DNA from: Anisus vortex
Taxonomy: Eukaryota > Mollusca > Gastropoda > Planorbidae
DNA length: 64,000 nt
Assembly (NCBI GenBank): GCA_949126835.1
Contig: OX421496.1
Coordinates: 21,593,844 to 21,657,843 of the forward strand
Direction of reading: 5' to 3'
In this document: positions 46,236-57,342 of the stretch, in pieces
Position numbering within the stretch: the first letter of the stretch is position 1
Layout of the letters: every line of letters starts with the position of its first letter
Program-made: the position numbers and the translations under genes
Notes under the pieces: model-generated
Database searches by the model: none
Told to the model about the DNA's origin: nothing
What the model saw: only the letters and a program-made list of their open reading frames with translations

Positions 46236-48067
46236 TATGCCTATGGCCTATGGTTACTGGGAGACGTTCGTCAATCGTTTATTAGAGTCTTAGCCTAATA
46301 TTTATATAACTGACTTTTATATAATATTTATAAAATTCTGTGCGAAAATTACCATTACATTTTTCTTAAATGATAATGAATTGTGTCAAAATATTTGATC
46401 TTTTTCTTGACAAAACTAGCCTAGATCAAATAATAGGTCATCTTTGTTAAACTCGGCCCGTTTTATCGACGTAGCCTACTTACTTACATAAAGTCTAAAA
46501 TCAAGTAATTATATAATGGAAGACGTCTATTAATATGTAAAGTATAACCTAGGCTATTAGGTCTACTAAGACTAAAAGAAGAGTTACTTTGTAAATGGTC
46601 ATAATAATGGGTGGATTTAATTTAATATTTAAAAACAGTAACATAGAGGACATTGAGACAATGACATTGACCTTAGATCTTAAATTTTTATGAATGTCTA
46701 AACATAAATAAAACAACAATACGCTACTTACCTTAAGGTGTAGTATTAATTTTAAAAAGTCATCTGTATAGGCTATCTGTTATATTATTTTGGATGAGAA
46801 TGTAGGCTTAGGCTATATAATAGGCTTATGTGTTTTACGATTTGAAAATAACAACACAAAAGGGGACGAGGTATGTAGGCCTACTCATGTATGTACTCAT
46901 AGCCAGTCATATGGTCCCCACGCTTCCGTGAAAGCCAGGAATTAGATGGGAATTCGAAAAAATTGTCTCCGGCCGTAATAAACAGGATTTAGAAAGTAAA
47001 AAAAGGGCAAGTAAAAAAAAAAGACAAAAACCCAAAACAAAAATGTCACAGATCCATAGTTTTTCCTCGTGGCGCCTGTATTTTTCGATCATTAGCGCCT
47101 TTTGTGTGTATGCTCCCATCCTAGCGCACTGGGAGTTGAAAACAAAGGGACATAAGCCAATCTATTTCTAAATATATCGAGGTCGGAGGACTAGTCCACT
47201 ATGATATACGTATTTTTGTGATCATACATTTAATCCTTTGAGCAGTCCCATCATTTTAAATAGGCTATTTAGGAGGCCTAGGGCCTACTAGGCTACTTAT
47301 TTTCTGATTTGGCTTTGCTGATTTTCTGTAATATAGCGGCTACTTATTATGTAAAACCGTAGGCTATATAATATTTTGATGTGAACTATTAAGTCTTAAT
47401 GGCCAAACTTTACAGTATAAAAAACTTTGGTTGCCATGTATCATATATAGTTCTCCAATTAGCCTACTATTAGAACATCTCAAAGATATCCAAATTAGCT
47501 TTATTTTACTTAAAATGCACTGAGCGATTCCGCTAGAAATCGAAAGGCAGATAATACTGATGATTGGATTAGGCGGCCTACCGTAAATAATTTGTTTACA
47601 TGACACCCATCAGTGTTGGTGTTGCCCCAATCGATATAGGCCTAGGCCTACCGATAGGAGGCCCTATAGGTATATAGGTTTTAAAATGTTAGGATATGCC
47701 CTTATGAATATATAGCAAGCTTGTGGAAAATAAAACATTATTTTTGTAGGCTATAGGTCAATATAATAGCCTAACCTAATTAATTCAGTGGATTGTATAA
47801 ATATTTCAGCCTAGGCTATAGGCCTATTGTTTTTTTCCAATTCACAGAAGTGTTTTCAGAAAGTTTTTTTTGTACATTCGTAATTCGTATAGTAAATCCA
47901 AAATAATTTCCAATGTAGCCTAAATACTATATATATATTTTTAAATTATTAGGCCCTAAAATTGATTTTTATTTAATCATTTATATATGGATGTGTTTAA
48001 TGTGTATTTCTAGTTCATATTGCAACTGCATTTAAGCTCAAATAAACTTTTAATTTGTAGGCCTATA
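46236..48067. other. Non-coding, rich in TAGGCCTA words
   Basis: No gene supported. Repeated palindromic octamer TAGGCCTA and relatives (AGGCCTAGGCCTACC near 47635). The small minus-strand frames at 46907-47119 and 47364-47606 have no recognised motif. Confidence 0.5.
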
Positions 48068-48075
48068 CTATAGAC

Positions 48076-49187
48076 CAGGGGTCGGGAACATTTTGTCTTA
48101 GAGAGCCATGGATACCACATTACACCATGTATCAAAAAAACCTTTTTCTCTGTTTATCTAAATTTTGTGATGTTTCTTAATTAATTTGAGTATGCTGAGT
48201 CTGAATATGACATTGTTTTTTTTATTGCATCAACCGTTTGATAAAAAAACAAAAATTCAATTTAATATATAGTATATAGCCTAATTAATATTAATCGTAT
48301 TGCATGAGATACAAATTTAGTCAATATATGACGATTACTAGCTCAAAAATGTTATGTTACAAAACGTCATCTTACATCACGTTACATACATATATTACAT
48401 AATGTTAAATTATGTTGTAATGTAATAGTCTCTCACAATCTCAAAAAACACTAGAAATGAACAGTAGAACATGGTTTTCTATTTTGAAGTTTGTCGTGAT
48501 CACGTATCAAACATCAGGTGTAGTCACCGATCATAGCTGCATTCCATCTGCCCTGGTATCTTTTCTCCATTGCAAGAATATCCTGATGAAAACATTCTCC
48601 GTGCTCTTCCCTCACATCACCCAAATTTGGTCTGAACAATTCCAAGTGTGAATGCAGCTAATGCAGCTTTATTGACATTCTGCATTTCATATCTGCATAC
48701 CGTAAGATTAAGTTTTCCACTAGCTCTTTATAGTTATCACTCTTTTTTTTTGCCTAAAAAACTATGAACAACATGTCTAATCCATGCCTCTTTTTTTAAC
48801 AGCAAACACGTTGTCTTCCAGTTCCTTACATGCCAACATAACTTTATAACTTTAATCTGTGGACCAACGAATGTTGTTTTCCAGCTCCTTACATGCCAAC
48901 ATAACTTTATTACTTTAATCTGTTTGAAACTAAAAATTCAAGTAAATGTGTGCATTTTGTGTAATTTCAACACTAAAAGTACAATAATTATGTCTCTGAA
49001 TTCTTTTGATGCTGAGCTACAGTAGACTTTAGCTCATTTGAAGAATTAAATATTGATATGCAATTAATATGTAGATCAAAAAGTCTAAAAAAAACCTTCT
49101 TTTAATAATCGAACATTTGTCTGCGAGCCAGATGCAGCCATCAAAAGAGCCACATCTGGCAGGTGATCCATGGGTTCCCGACCCCTG
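48076..49187 (-). mobile_element. hAT-like element carrying an HQDI...MEKRYQG-type ORF remnant
   Basis: Ends CAGGGGTCGGGAACATTTTG and ...CATGGGTTCCCGACCCCTG are inverted repeats; 8-bp duplication CTATAGAC (48068-48075, 49188-49195). On the minus strand at about 48510-48600 a stretch reads EEHGECFHQDILAMEKRYQG then RWNAAMIGDYT and TGA. I recall this motif from an uncharacterised protein common in invertebrate genomes and repeats. Upstream (48600-48720) a decayed continuation lies in changing frames. Confidence 0.82.
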
Positions 49188-49665
49188 CTATAGACTCATA
49201 AACAGGTTAAATTATTCGGCATTGCTCGGGACAAATTTAATATAAGCTTATAAGATAGGCTACAGATAAACATTGCATAAACTACAGTGAATAGAAAGAT
49301 ATATAGGCCTAGGTTAGATGAAATAATGTTAAATATATAATTACTATGTACTGAAAACATTTCGGAAAGTATTTTAAAATAAATAGGACCTATTATAATC
49401 GGGTTAAAAATAGTCAAGTCTTTTTTTTTATTATAAAAGCTAAATTGCCCGGCGTTGCTCGGGGGAAAAATACATAGGCCTAGGCTGGGTAGGCCTAAAG
49501 CAACAGATAAAAATTGTATAAACTACAATGAACAGAAGGCTATGATAACTTTAAAAATAGAATTATTACTTATTGACTGTAAACAATTTAGAAAGTAATT
49601 TAAAATAAATATTGTAATCGGGTAAAAAAAAAGCATGTTTTTTTATTCCAACAAAAAGTTTGGAC

Positions 49666-50818
49666 TATCTTATCTTATCTTATCTTATACATTACAGACG
49701 CTCCTTCTATAAAGAAGATTATTGCGTCCTACGCTCATCCGTGGCCCGAGTCTAGTCTAGCATTTTTATTAATGTTTTAAATGATGTTAAGTTAATGGTT
49801 TTCCTAGTTTGTTCAGGCAACCCATTCCATGCCCGTATGCCACTCGGGAAGAAAGAGTACTTATATGCATTTGTTCTTGCATAAGGGACAAGGAAAGTGT
49901 TTTTATCTTTATGTTTATCTGAGATTTGCAACAGGTTGTTATTGTGTTGTATTTCTAAATGAGAGTTTAATGCCTTGTGTATTATTACTACTTTACTCTT
50001 TGCCCTTCTGTCTTCTAGTGTTTCTAGGTTTAATGATTTGACTAATGGTGTTACTCTTGTTAATTGGGAATATTCGCTAGTTATGAACCTTGCAGCTCTT
50101 TTTTGAATTTGTTCTAATTTTTTAATGTTTTCTTTAGTTGATGGGTCCCATACAGATGCTGCATATTCTAGTATAGGCCTAACTAATGTGAGATAGCATT
50201 TTAGTTTTATGTTCTTATTACATTTGTAAAAGTTCCTTTTTATGAATCCTAAAGTTTTCTTTGATTTTTTTAATACTTCATCAATATGAGGGTTCCAAGA
50301 TAACTTATCATTTATTATTACTCCTAGATACTTAGCATTGTTAGTTTGAGTTAGTTCTTTACCTTGAATGAAGTAGTTTGCTATTATTTGTTTCTTTTTC
50401 TTGGATACCCTTATTAGTTGGCATTACTCCAGTTTGATTCCCATTTTTGTAGTTCATCTAGGTCTTTTTGTAGGAGTTCACGATCTTTTCCTGTCTTTAT
50501 TATTCTATAAATTATGCATTAATCGGCAAATAATCTTACTTTTGTTCCTGTGTTGATGCAATTTGGCAGATCATTAATATAAATTAGAAATAGTAGGGGT
50601 CCTAGAACAGTTCCTTGTGGAACTCCTGAGTTTACAGTTATTGGTGATGACTTAGAGCCATTTATTATCACTGTTTGTTCTCTGCCTATAAGAAAGTCCT
50701 GAATCCACTGATGTAAGGGACCTCAGATGCCAAAATATTTAAGTTTTTTTTAGTAGACTAGAATGATGAACTTTATCAAATGCTTTTGAAAAATCTAGTA
50801 ATATAGTAATATAGTAAT
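49666..50818 (-). mobile_element. Jockey/CR1-type retrotransposon, 5'-truncated copy
   Basis: Minus-strand relative of the 25.4-kb element: TATCTTATCTTATCTTATAC tail, then coding for the RT C-terminus up to the LLDFSK..DKVHH region near 50770. High similarity to the 25.4-kb copy, with a few indels and stops; probably a young insertion. Confidence 0.9.
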
Positions 50819-50996
50819 ATCCCTGTGGATGAGAATCATACAACTGTCTTCCGCGTGCGTCTAAAATAAAATTATTATATTTTATTTACTAAAAACATTT
50901 AAGAAAGTTTTAAGTCCTAAAATCGTTACAATCATTTTTTTTTAAAAGTAATATTAATGGACATTTAAAAAAAAAAGTAGGAAAAAAAAGGTATTA

Positions 50997-51063
50997 ATGG
51001 GGAATCGAACCCAGGTCGCCGGAATGGAAGTCGAGGACGCTAACCACTACGCTAATTGTAGTT
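50997..51063 (-). repeat. tRNA-like segment, probable SINE head
   Basis: On the minus strand, A box TAGCGTAGTGGTTAGCG and perfect B box GGTTCGATTCC about 30 bases apart. Acceptor stem does not pair, so more likely a SINE or tRNA pseudogene than a working tRNA. Confidence 0.5.
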
Positions 51064-51169
51064 TATGAAATGTTTATCTGTAGCTTACACAGGCCTATTT
51101 AATTTTTCCCAGTGCAACGCTGGGGAATTTAGCTTGTTTTTCAAATAAATGTCATATGCTCTGTAACCC

Positions 51170-51380
51170 ATAGACTATAATATACATAGACCGCTTGCTT
51201 TAGTTTGTTCTACTCTTATCTTCTTGTTTTGTAATTCCAGATTCTAAATACAATAGTTTCTATACAAATTCCGTTTTATTAAATCGCATTTTTTCGACTT
51301 TAAATGAATACTTGTAGGCCCATTATTCCCATTATCATTGACTATAATAAGACGGACCGCTTGCTCTATTTTTAGAGCGT
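51170..51380. mobile_element. Partial copy of the ATAGACTATAATA MITE
   Basis: CCATAGACTATAATATACATAGACCGCTTGC and further internal sequence match the MITE at 28348; the right terminus is not complete. Confidence 0.7.
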
Positions 51381-51399
51381 ATATTCATTTTCCGTGTGC

Positions 51400-51608
51400 A
51401 TACAACGCTGATCTATAAATGTTTCCGCTGTATACAAAATGTATTTTCTGTACAGGAGCCGGCTGAAGACTCATCTATTTCGTCAGCAGAATTAGCGTAT
51501 TTCTACATATTTCGTTGTCTGTCTGTATTCTGTAACTGTCGTCTGCGCATAGAACTGTCACCAACGGGATATGCGCTATATAAGCACCGTTATTATTTAT
51601 TTATTTAT
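51400..51608 (+). mobile_element. CR1/L2-like retrotransposon 3' end
   Basis: Codes for YRSRLKTHLFRQQN and ends CGGGATATGCGCTATATAAGC followed by (TTAT)n, as in the 28.9-kb element. Only ~200 bp remain. Confidence 0.75.
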
Positions 51609-51929
51609 TACTTTTTTAATTCATACATTACATGTATTTTATTTTATTGTAATACAATTTATTTTTTCACAAAATGTGTAAAAACTAGTATGTTGTATGT
51701 AGATCTATATTGATCACCTATATTTAAAAAATGTAGCTTTCTGGGCATGCATAGCCTTACATATTTCGTTTTGTATTTTTGATTGCACAATATTTAAATA
51801 TAAATGTCTCTTTGCATATAGTTGTATTTTATCTATTAGGCCTATATTTATGTGTGGGCATGCAGGCCTATATTTCTTTTCCCATTAATCTGCTGCCTGG
51901 CTATTGCTAAATTAATAAATTGGCTTGGT

Positions 51930-53609
51930 GACATTTGATCCCGCAACATTTGATCCCGAGACAGTTAATCCCTGACACTTAGTCCCACGGCAGATGGTCC
52001 CATTGACACTTAATCCCTCCCACGCGCATGTAAACTAAGAAGAAATAAAACGAATGCATTACTAACTAGCTGTCACAGAGTGCTGACTAATTAGTAAGAA
52101 TAGAATAATAATTAATAACAAAATTAGTTTTCTTATTTTAGCCACTTAAGGAAAACCAAGTAGGACCCGCGCGTGTTGGTCTGAGATCGAGCGAGACTTG
52201 CTTCATGGATTTTCCTTAAGGGGAATCACGATAAATCAGATGCAAAGAACGTCTTTTCTGCAAGGAATCGCTGGTTCGCAGCCCTCTGTCCCAAAGAGAT
52301 ACCAGACGCAGAAGACGGGTGTAAAAATGCTATGGAATGTTACTCTTCTAGCGAAATTCTGGTCTATCTGCGTGCCATTGTTTACTTGTCATACATTTAA
52401 CTTTTTAAATCTATAGTGCCCTATTTCACTTTACAATTTACTGTACATTTAATGGGACTATCTGTTGGGATGGGGGATTAAGTGTCGCGGGATTAAGTGT
52501 CAATGGGGCTATCTGTCATGTGTCTAAGTGTCCGGGGGGTCGCGGGATCAAATGTCGCGGAATCAAATGTCGCGGAATCAAATGTCGCGGGATCAAATGT
52601 TGCGGAATCAAATGTCGCGGAATCAAATGTCGCGGAATCAAATGTCGCGGAATCAAATGTCGCGGGATCAAATGGCGCGGAATAGAATGTCACGTAATTA
52701 AATGTCGCGGGATCAAATGTCGCGGGATCAAATGGCGCGGAATCAAATGTCGCGAAATCAAATCTCGCTGAATCAAATCTCGCGGAATCAAATGTCGCGG
52801 GATCAAATGTCGCGGGATCAAATGGCGCGGAATCAAATGGCGCGAAATCAAATGTCACTGAATCAAATCTCGCGGAATCAAATGTCGCGGGATCGAATGT
52901 CGCGGAATCAAAATATCGTGGGATCAAACGCCGCGTGATCAAATGTCGCGGAATCAAAGTATCGTGGGATCAAATGTCGCGGAATCAAAATATCGTGAGA
53001 TCAAATGTCGTGGAATCAAATGTCGCGGGATTAAATGTCGCGGAATCAAAATATCGTGGGGTCAAATGCCGTGGGGTCAAATGTCGCAGAATCAAAATGT
53101 CGTGGGATCAAATGTCGCGGAATCAAAATATCGTGGGATCAAATGTCGCGGAATCAAAATATCGTGGGATCAAAATATCGTGGGATCAAATGTCGCAGAA
53201 TTAAATGTCGCGGGATCAAATGTCGCGGGGTCAACTGTCACGGAATCAAAATATTGTGGGATCAAATGTCGCGGGGTCAAATGTCGCGGAATCAAAATAT
53301 CGTGGGATCAAATGTCGCAGAATCAAAATATCGTTGGATCAAATGTCGCGGAGTCAAAATATCGTGGGATCAAATGTCACAGAATCAAATGTCGCGGGGT
53401 CAAATGTCGTGGAATCAAATGTCGCGGGCTCAAATGTCGCGGGATCAAATGTCGCGGAATCAAAATATCGTGGGATCAAATGTCGCGGAATCAAAATATC
53501 GTGGGATCAAATGTCGCGGAATCAAAATTACGTGGGATCACATTGTGCGGAATCAAATGTCGCGGGATCAAATGTCGCGGAATCAAAATATCGTGGGATC
53601 AAATGTCCT
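51930..53609. mobile_element. Inverted-end element with one arm expanded into a satellite
   Basis: Left end GACATTTGATCCCGCAACAT, with ACACTTAGTCCC and GACACTTAATCCC further in, is mirrored on the right by GGGATTAAGTGTCAATGG, TGTCTAAGTGTCC and the GGGATCAAATGTC array that ends at 53609. The two arms are unequal: ~90 bp left, ~1.1 kb right. The interior (52020-52450) has no recognised coding. Superfamily not assigned. Confidence 0.7.
52545..53609 (+). repeat. 15-bp tandem array (AATGTCGCGGGATCA)
   Basis: About 70 copies of a 15-bp unit. The first ~350 bp is mainly pure 15-mers; from ~52900 an alternating pattern appears with a 16-bp variant (AAATATCGTGGGATCA). Units of 15 bp keep most frames open and create long artefactual ORFs on both strands. 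Confidence 0.95.
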
Positions 53610-54064
53610 TACACCAATAAATTAAGTTGTATATCCAGTACAAATAAAATATTCTATCTATATGGTATCATAATAATTCATTAGGCCAACCTATAGATTT
53701 CCAACTCTTTTGAACTATTACAATATGTAAAACAAAATCTAATTAACTTGAATACTGTGCCATATTTTTGCACTTTATTTACTGTCACTGTTTGGCTTTT
53801 AATGAATATGCTTTTTATCCTATGTTGCACAAAATATTTTGAATATAAATATTATAAAATATAAACGAAATGACTTTCTTTGTTTTGTTTTACTTATATT
53901 TACTATATATGTGTTTTTTGTTTATTTATGTATAGGCCTAAGTATAATGCCGAAAAAGTGGGTAAATAGAGGTAAAATCCGAATCCAGCCAATGTCGGAT
54001 TGATAAGGTCTAAATATACGGGTCCATTAACAAAAAATCGCATCGCGCTAGTAATAGCCTAAAC

Positions 54065-54328
54065 TACCGCCTTTGGACCGTCATCTATACGAAATGAAAA
54101 GCTGCCATGGTCTTGGACTCTGGCAAGCAAGCAGTCGTGAAGATGTTGGACAATTTCAATGAAGGTGTCTGGGCATCCAAATTTGGCCATGATTCTCCAG
54201 AGTCCCTCGATGCTGACTGTGTCAAATGCCTTTGTTACGTCTACAAAAGTGGTGTAGAGAGGTGTACGGCGTGCTCTGGGAATGCACAGGCGATTGCCCT
54301 TGCGCTTGTAGAGGTGGATGTATGTATT
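54065..54328 (-). pseudogene. Non-LTR reverse transcriptase fragment (palm)
   Basis: Minus strand: VDVTKAFDTVSIEGLWRIMA followed by KFGCPDTFIEIVQHLHDCLL and ARVQDHGSFSFRI. The DVTKAFDTV block carries the first RT catalytic Asp. Short, 5'- and 3'-truncated; lies just 3' of gene D. Confidence 0.8.
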
Positions 54329-54521
54329 ATTATTATGATTACCATTACGTTTTCAAACGTAAGGGAAGAAATGTTATTTGTATGATAAAAATTAAAACAA
54401 CGAAAAATAAAGAAATAAAAACGAAGACTATATTTATGATTATTAATAGTGTTTTAAAGCCTACATGTATTACGAGTAACTGCCTGTGGCTCGTAGACCT
54501 ATATCAACACCAAGGCCTACA

Positions 54522-57179
54522 TCAAAAACCGCACACTGGCGGCGTAGTGATTGGGTTTCTGTAGCAACAGCTACCGCGGCCAATTCCGTCAGGTACACAG
54601 TCAGAGTCGAATGGACAATCTCCAAATAATGAGTCGCATTTTCTTGGACTTAATGACCTGCAATAAAAACATGGAGATTTGTTTAAATTTGTATTTTGTT
54701 GCATAAGCTAAGCTTTAAAATGGGGATTGTCTCCATCACATTAACAAAGAATGGAGCACGGTGTCCAAGCGGCAGCGCGTTCGGCTGGCGTATTGAGGTC
54801 CTAGGTTCGAATCCTGTTGAAGGGTAGGATTTTTTTCCCGGGACTTCGATGGTGCCCCTGAGTCTACCCAGCTCTTATCGATACTTGACATTAGTTGTGG
54901 TCAAGTAAAGGCGGCTGGGCATTGTGCTGGCCACATATATCAGGGGAATAGGAGACAGAGAGAAGGAGAGAGGAAGATAGAGAAAGGAGTAGAGAGAAAG
55001 AGAGAGATATGAATAAAGCGATGGAGTGAGAGATCGTCCAAAGTGTACTACGAGCCTATCAAGTTTCAAGTGTTAAAGGCCTTTCTTAACCGGGCCAAAC
55101 CCTAGGTTCACAAACCAGATCGTCGATCCTACCCGAACCATTCTCCGTATTAACCTGCCGGTCTTGGGTTGGCGATCTCGGGTTGGAATGGATCGCGAAC
55201 CATGGTTGGAGGTTTGCACGTCGTGTTGAGCAAACCTAGGCCGAACATGGCAGAAAGACGCGAATGCATAGTTGCGGTAATCAACATGGCGGAACTGTAC
55301 TTAAACGATGATGAGACCATATTTGTTTACGTTTCCAGAGAAGTACGTCAAATGTAGGATCGGCCTTGTTAAGATTGCAAACCCCGATCTGCGACCTCAT
55401 AGAAAGGTTAGGGGTTTGTATTCGTACACGTGACTATGGTTTGCAAACTAGATCACCGATCTCAGGTTCGACCCGGTTAAGAAAGGCCTTAAGTGTACAC
55501 GTGTATAACTCACCCTGGTACTAAGACTGTGTGGGAGTATCCGTTCCTGTTACACACATAATCTACATCTACAACATTGGTGGAAAAAAGGAAACAAGTT
55601 TAAATTTAGATAATGTAAAAAAAAGTCTCCTTTACTTGATTAGTTCCATTTATAAAATGTATAAAAAAAAAACTATTTCTGAGTTTAGTCTGACCTCTTG
55701 GTAGACAACGAACACAATTAGGTGCTGGAGGACAATTACGACAGGATTGAAAGACTCTGCAGACGGATTCAAACGGACATGTAATAGTGGAACATAACCT
55801 ACTGACGGGAAACTGTGCGCTCACCATGCACAGCACACTTACCTATATGAGATATAGAAAACACTAAACATATTGGTATCAATATAAATTATTTAAAAAT
55901 TACTTGTGATACTTATTATTAATCAGTGGGGAGTATGACAGACAATAGATTTTCTATACCGTACTAGACATGGAAGAAAAACGATTTAGAAATTATATCA
56001 AACTTTGCTTTTGAAAAAAATAGGAAAAAGCTGATAGCAAAGAGAACAATGTACTGACATTACTGGACTCATAGTTCTACTACTAAATTAACTCTACCAA
56101 TACGTTAACTCTACCACTACGTTAACTCTACCACTACGTTAACTCTACCACTACGTTTACTTTACCACTACGTTTACTTAACCACTAAATTAACTCTACA
56201 ACTACCTTAACTCAACAACTACATTAACTCTATCACTACGTTAACTCTACCACTACGTTAACTCTACCACTACATTAACTCTACCACTACGTTAACTCTA
56301 CAAACTTTTTAACGCTTATGAAAAATTAACTCTAACACTACAATAACACCACTGGAACACTAACACTGTAACTATCTCATTCTACATTAACTCTACCACT
56401 GCATTAACTCTTCAACTACCACATTTTAGCAACTGGCTGCTACGGGGCCATTTAATGGACTAAATTAAATGACCAATAATTGTATCACTAGGTTCATCAT
56501 TATCATCAATCCCATGACCGTTGTGGTCGTTGGGGGGGAGCGAATGGACACCTCAGCAGTCAACTTTCTCCACTTTTGCCTATCTTGCGCGGTTGGTTGT
56601 CATTAGTTGAGTCAACTGCAGCCCTGTCCAATCCTTGACATTGTCGAACCATCATCTCCGCTGACGCCCTCTCCTACGCGCACCTTCCACCGTGCCCTGG
56701 AGGATTGTTTTTGTCAGGCTATTGTGTCGCAACACATGACCGAACCACTACGTAAATTTCTTGCTACTGCACCGTTAGTTTATCCAAATAAACTTTGCTT
56801 TCAAAATATATTTAATCTTTAAGTCTGAATCATCAATTTTTTAATTGGGTTTAAAATTACATTTAAAGATATCTATTATTCTGTATACATATTTTTTAAT
56901 ATACTTTATCGTGTTTTTCACTAAATAGCAGTCTACTGTAAGCTTTCAAGGCGCTGCTATCCTTTTTTAAAATATTTGAGAATAATAATACAATTACTAA
57001 TCTAGCTTAGTCTGTATAGTAACGAAAAAATGTACCTCTGCTATTGCTAACTGTAGCAACGTCTAGCTTGTCTAAGTGAAACGTTTCTTTATAACAATAA
57101 AAATAACATAATCTTTGAACACATAGACAATAGTACTCACCAGGATTAAGATGGGAGATAACACGTTTCTAATGTTCAT
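54522..57179 (-). CDS. Cysteine-rich secreted protein, copy D (shortened, possible pseudogene)
   Basis: Exons, minus strand: 1 at 57141-57179 (MNIRNVLSPILIL, donor GTGAGT); 2 at 55695-55842 (148 nt, donor GTCAGA); 3 at 55514-55568 (55 nt, 15 nt shorter than in B/C, frame kept, donor GTGAGT); 4 at 54522-54657 (136 nt, TGA). Total 378 nt, 125 aa. Signal peptide and the exon-2 module (LCSTITCPFESVCRV...NCVRCLPRG) are intact. Exon 4 keeps RKCDSLFGDCPFDSDCV..GSCCYRN, but an internal deletion removes the second cysteine module and shifts the frame, ending CGF-stop. The old Gly-rich tail survives out of frame downstream (54470-54515). 14 Cys remain. The AATAAA of B and C reads TTTAAA here. Splice sites and TATA box are intact, so a short product is still possible. 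Confidence 0.8.
54750..54942 (+). mobile_element. SINE in intron 3 of gene D (3'-shortened)
   Basis: Head GTGTCCAAGCGGCAGCGCG, B box GGTTCGAATCC, body CTGGGCATTGTGCTGGCCAC, ending at the same place as in C and followed by a GA-rich tract. Shared insertion with B and C. Confidence 0.84.
55077..55488. mobile_element. 412-bp inverted-repeat element in intron 3 of gene D
   Basis: Ends AGGCCTTTCTTAACCGGG and CCCGGTTAAGAAAGGCC, flanked by TTAA (55073-55076, 55489-55492). Copy C has no insertion here. An internal frame includes MAERRECIVAVINMAELYLN, which could be the start of a PIF/Harbinger-type protein (that superfamily duplicates TWA), but this is a guess. Confidence 0.72.
56085..56445 (+). repeat. 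CTACCACTACGTTAACT minisatellite, intron 1 of D
   Basis: Homologue of the intron-1 arrays in B and C; unit mainly TCTACCACTACGTTAACT. Confidence 0.88.
56500..56770 (-). pseudogene. Non-LTR RT C-terminal fragment in intron 1 of D
   Basis: Minus strand, broken frames: RSCVATQ/GHVLRHNSLTKTILQG and RRRGRQRKWWFDNVKDWTGL, the tail region of RTE/Jockey-like reverse transcriptases. GC-richer than the intron around it; specific to D. Confidence 0.7.
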
Positions 57180-57261
57180 GGTTGTTGTCTTTCCTTTCTT
57201 CTCCAAGCACGAGTACTGACTGCAAGTAAGTCAGTGTTTGGTCTGGGCCTGGGCTTTCCCC

Positions 57262-57270
57262 AATATATAG
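57262..57270 (-). promoter_or_regulatory. TATA box of gene D
   Basis: CTATATATT on the minus strand 83 bases before the ATG at 57179; context conserved with genes B and C. Confidence 0.72.
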
Positions 57271-57342
57271 GCGCTCATAAAACCAGACTCTCGTCTAGTG
57301 TGTCATCAATAGCGGGATCTTCCCTTCTTCCTCGTGTTGACA

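Noticed and set aside
52493..53684. Long overlapping open frames with pentapeptide-like repeats (ATFDS, CRGIK and similar) on both strands
   Set aside because: They are produced by a 15-bp tandem repeat (multiple of three), which keeps frames open on both strands at once; no start context or codon bias.
55169..55357. 62-codon frame as a host gene
   Set aside because: Lies wholly within an inverted-repeat insert in intron 3 of gene D, so treated as transposon-derived.
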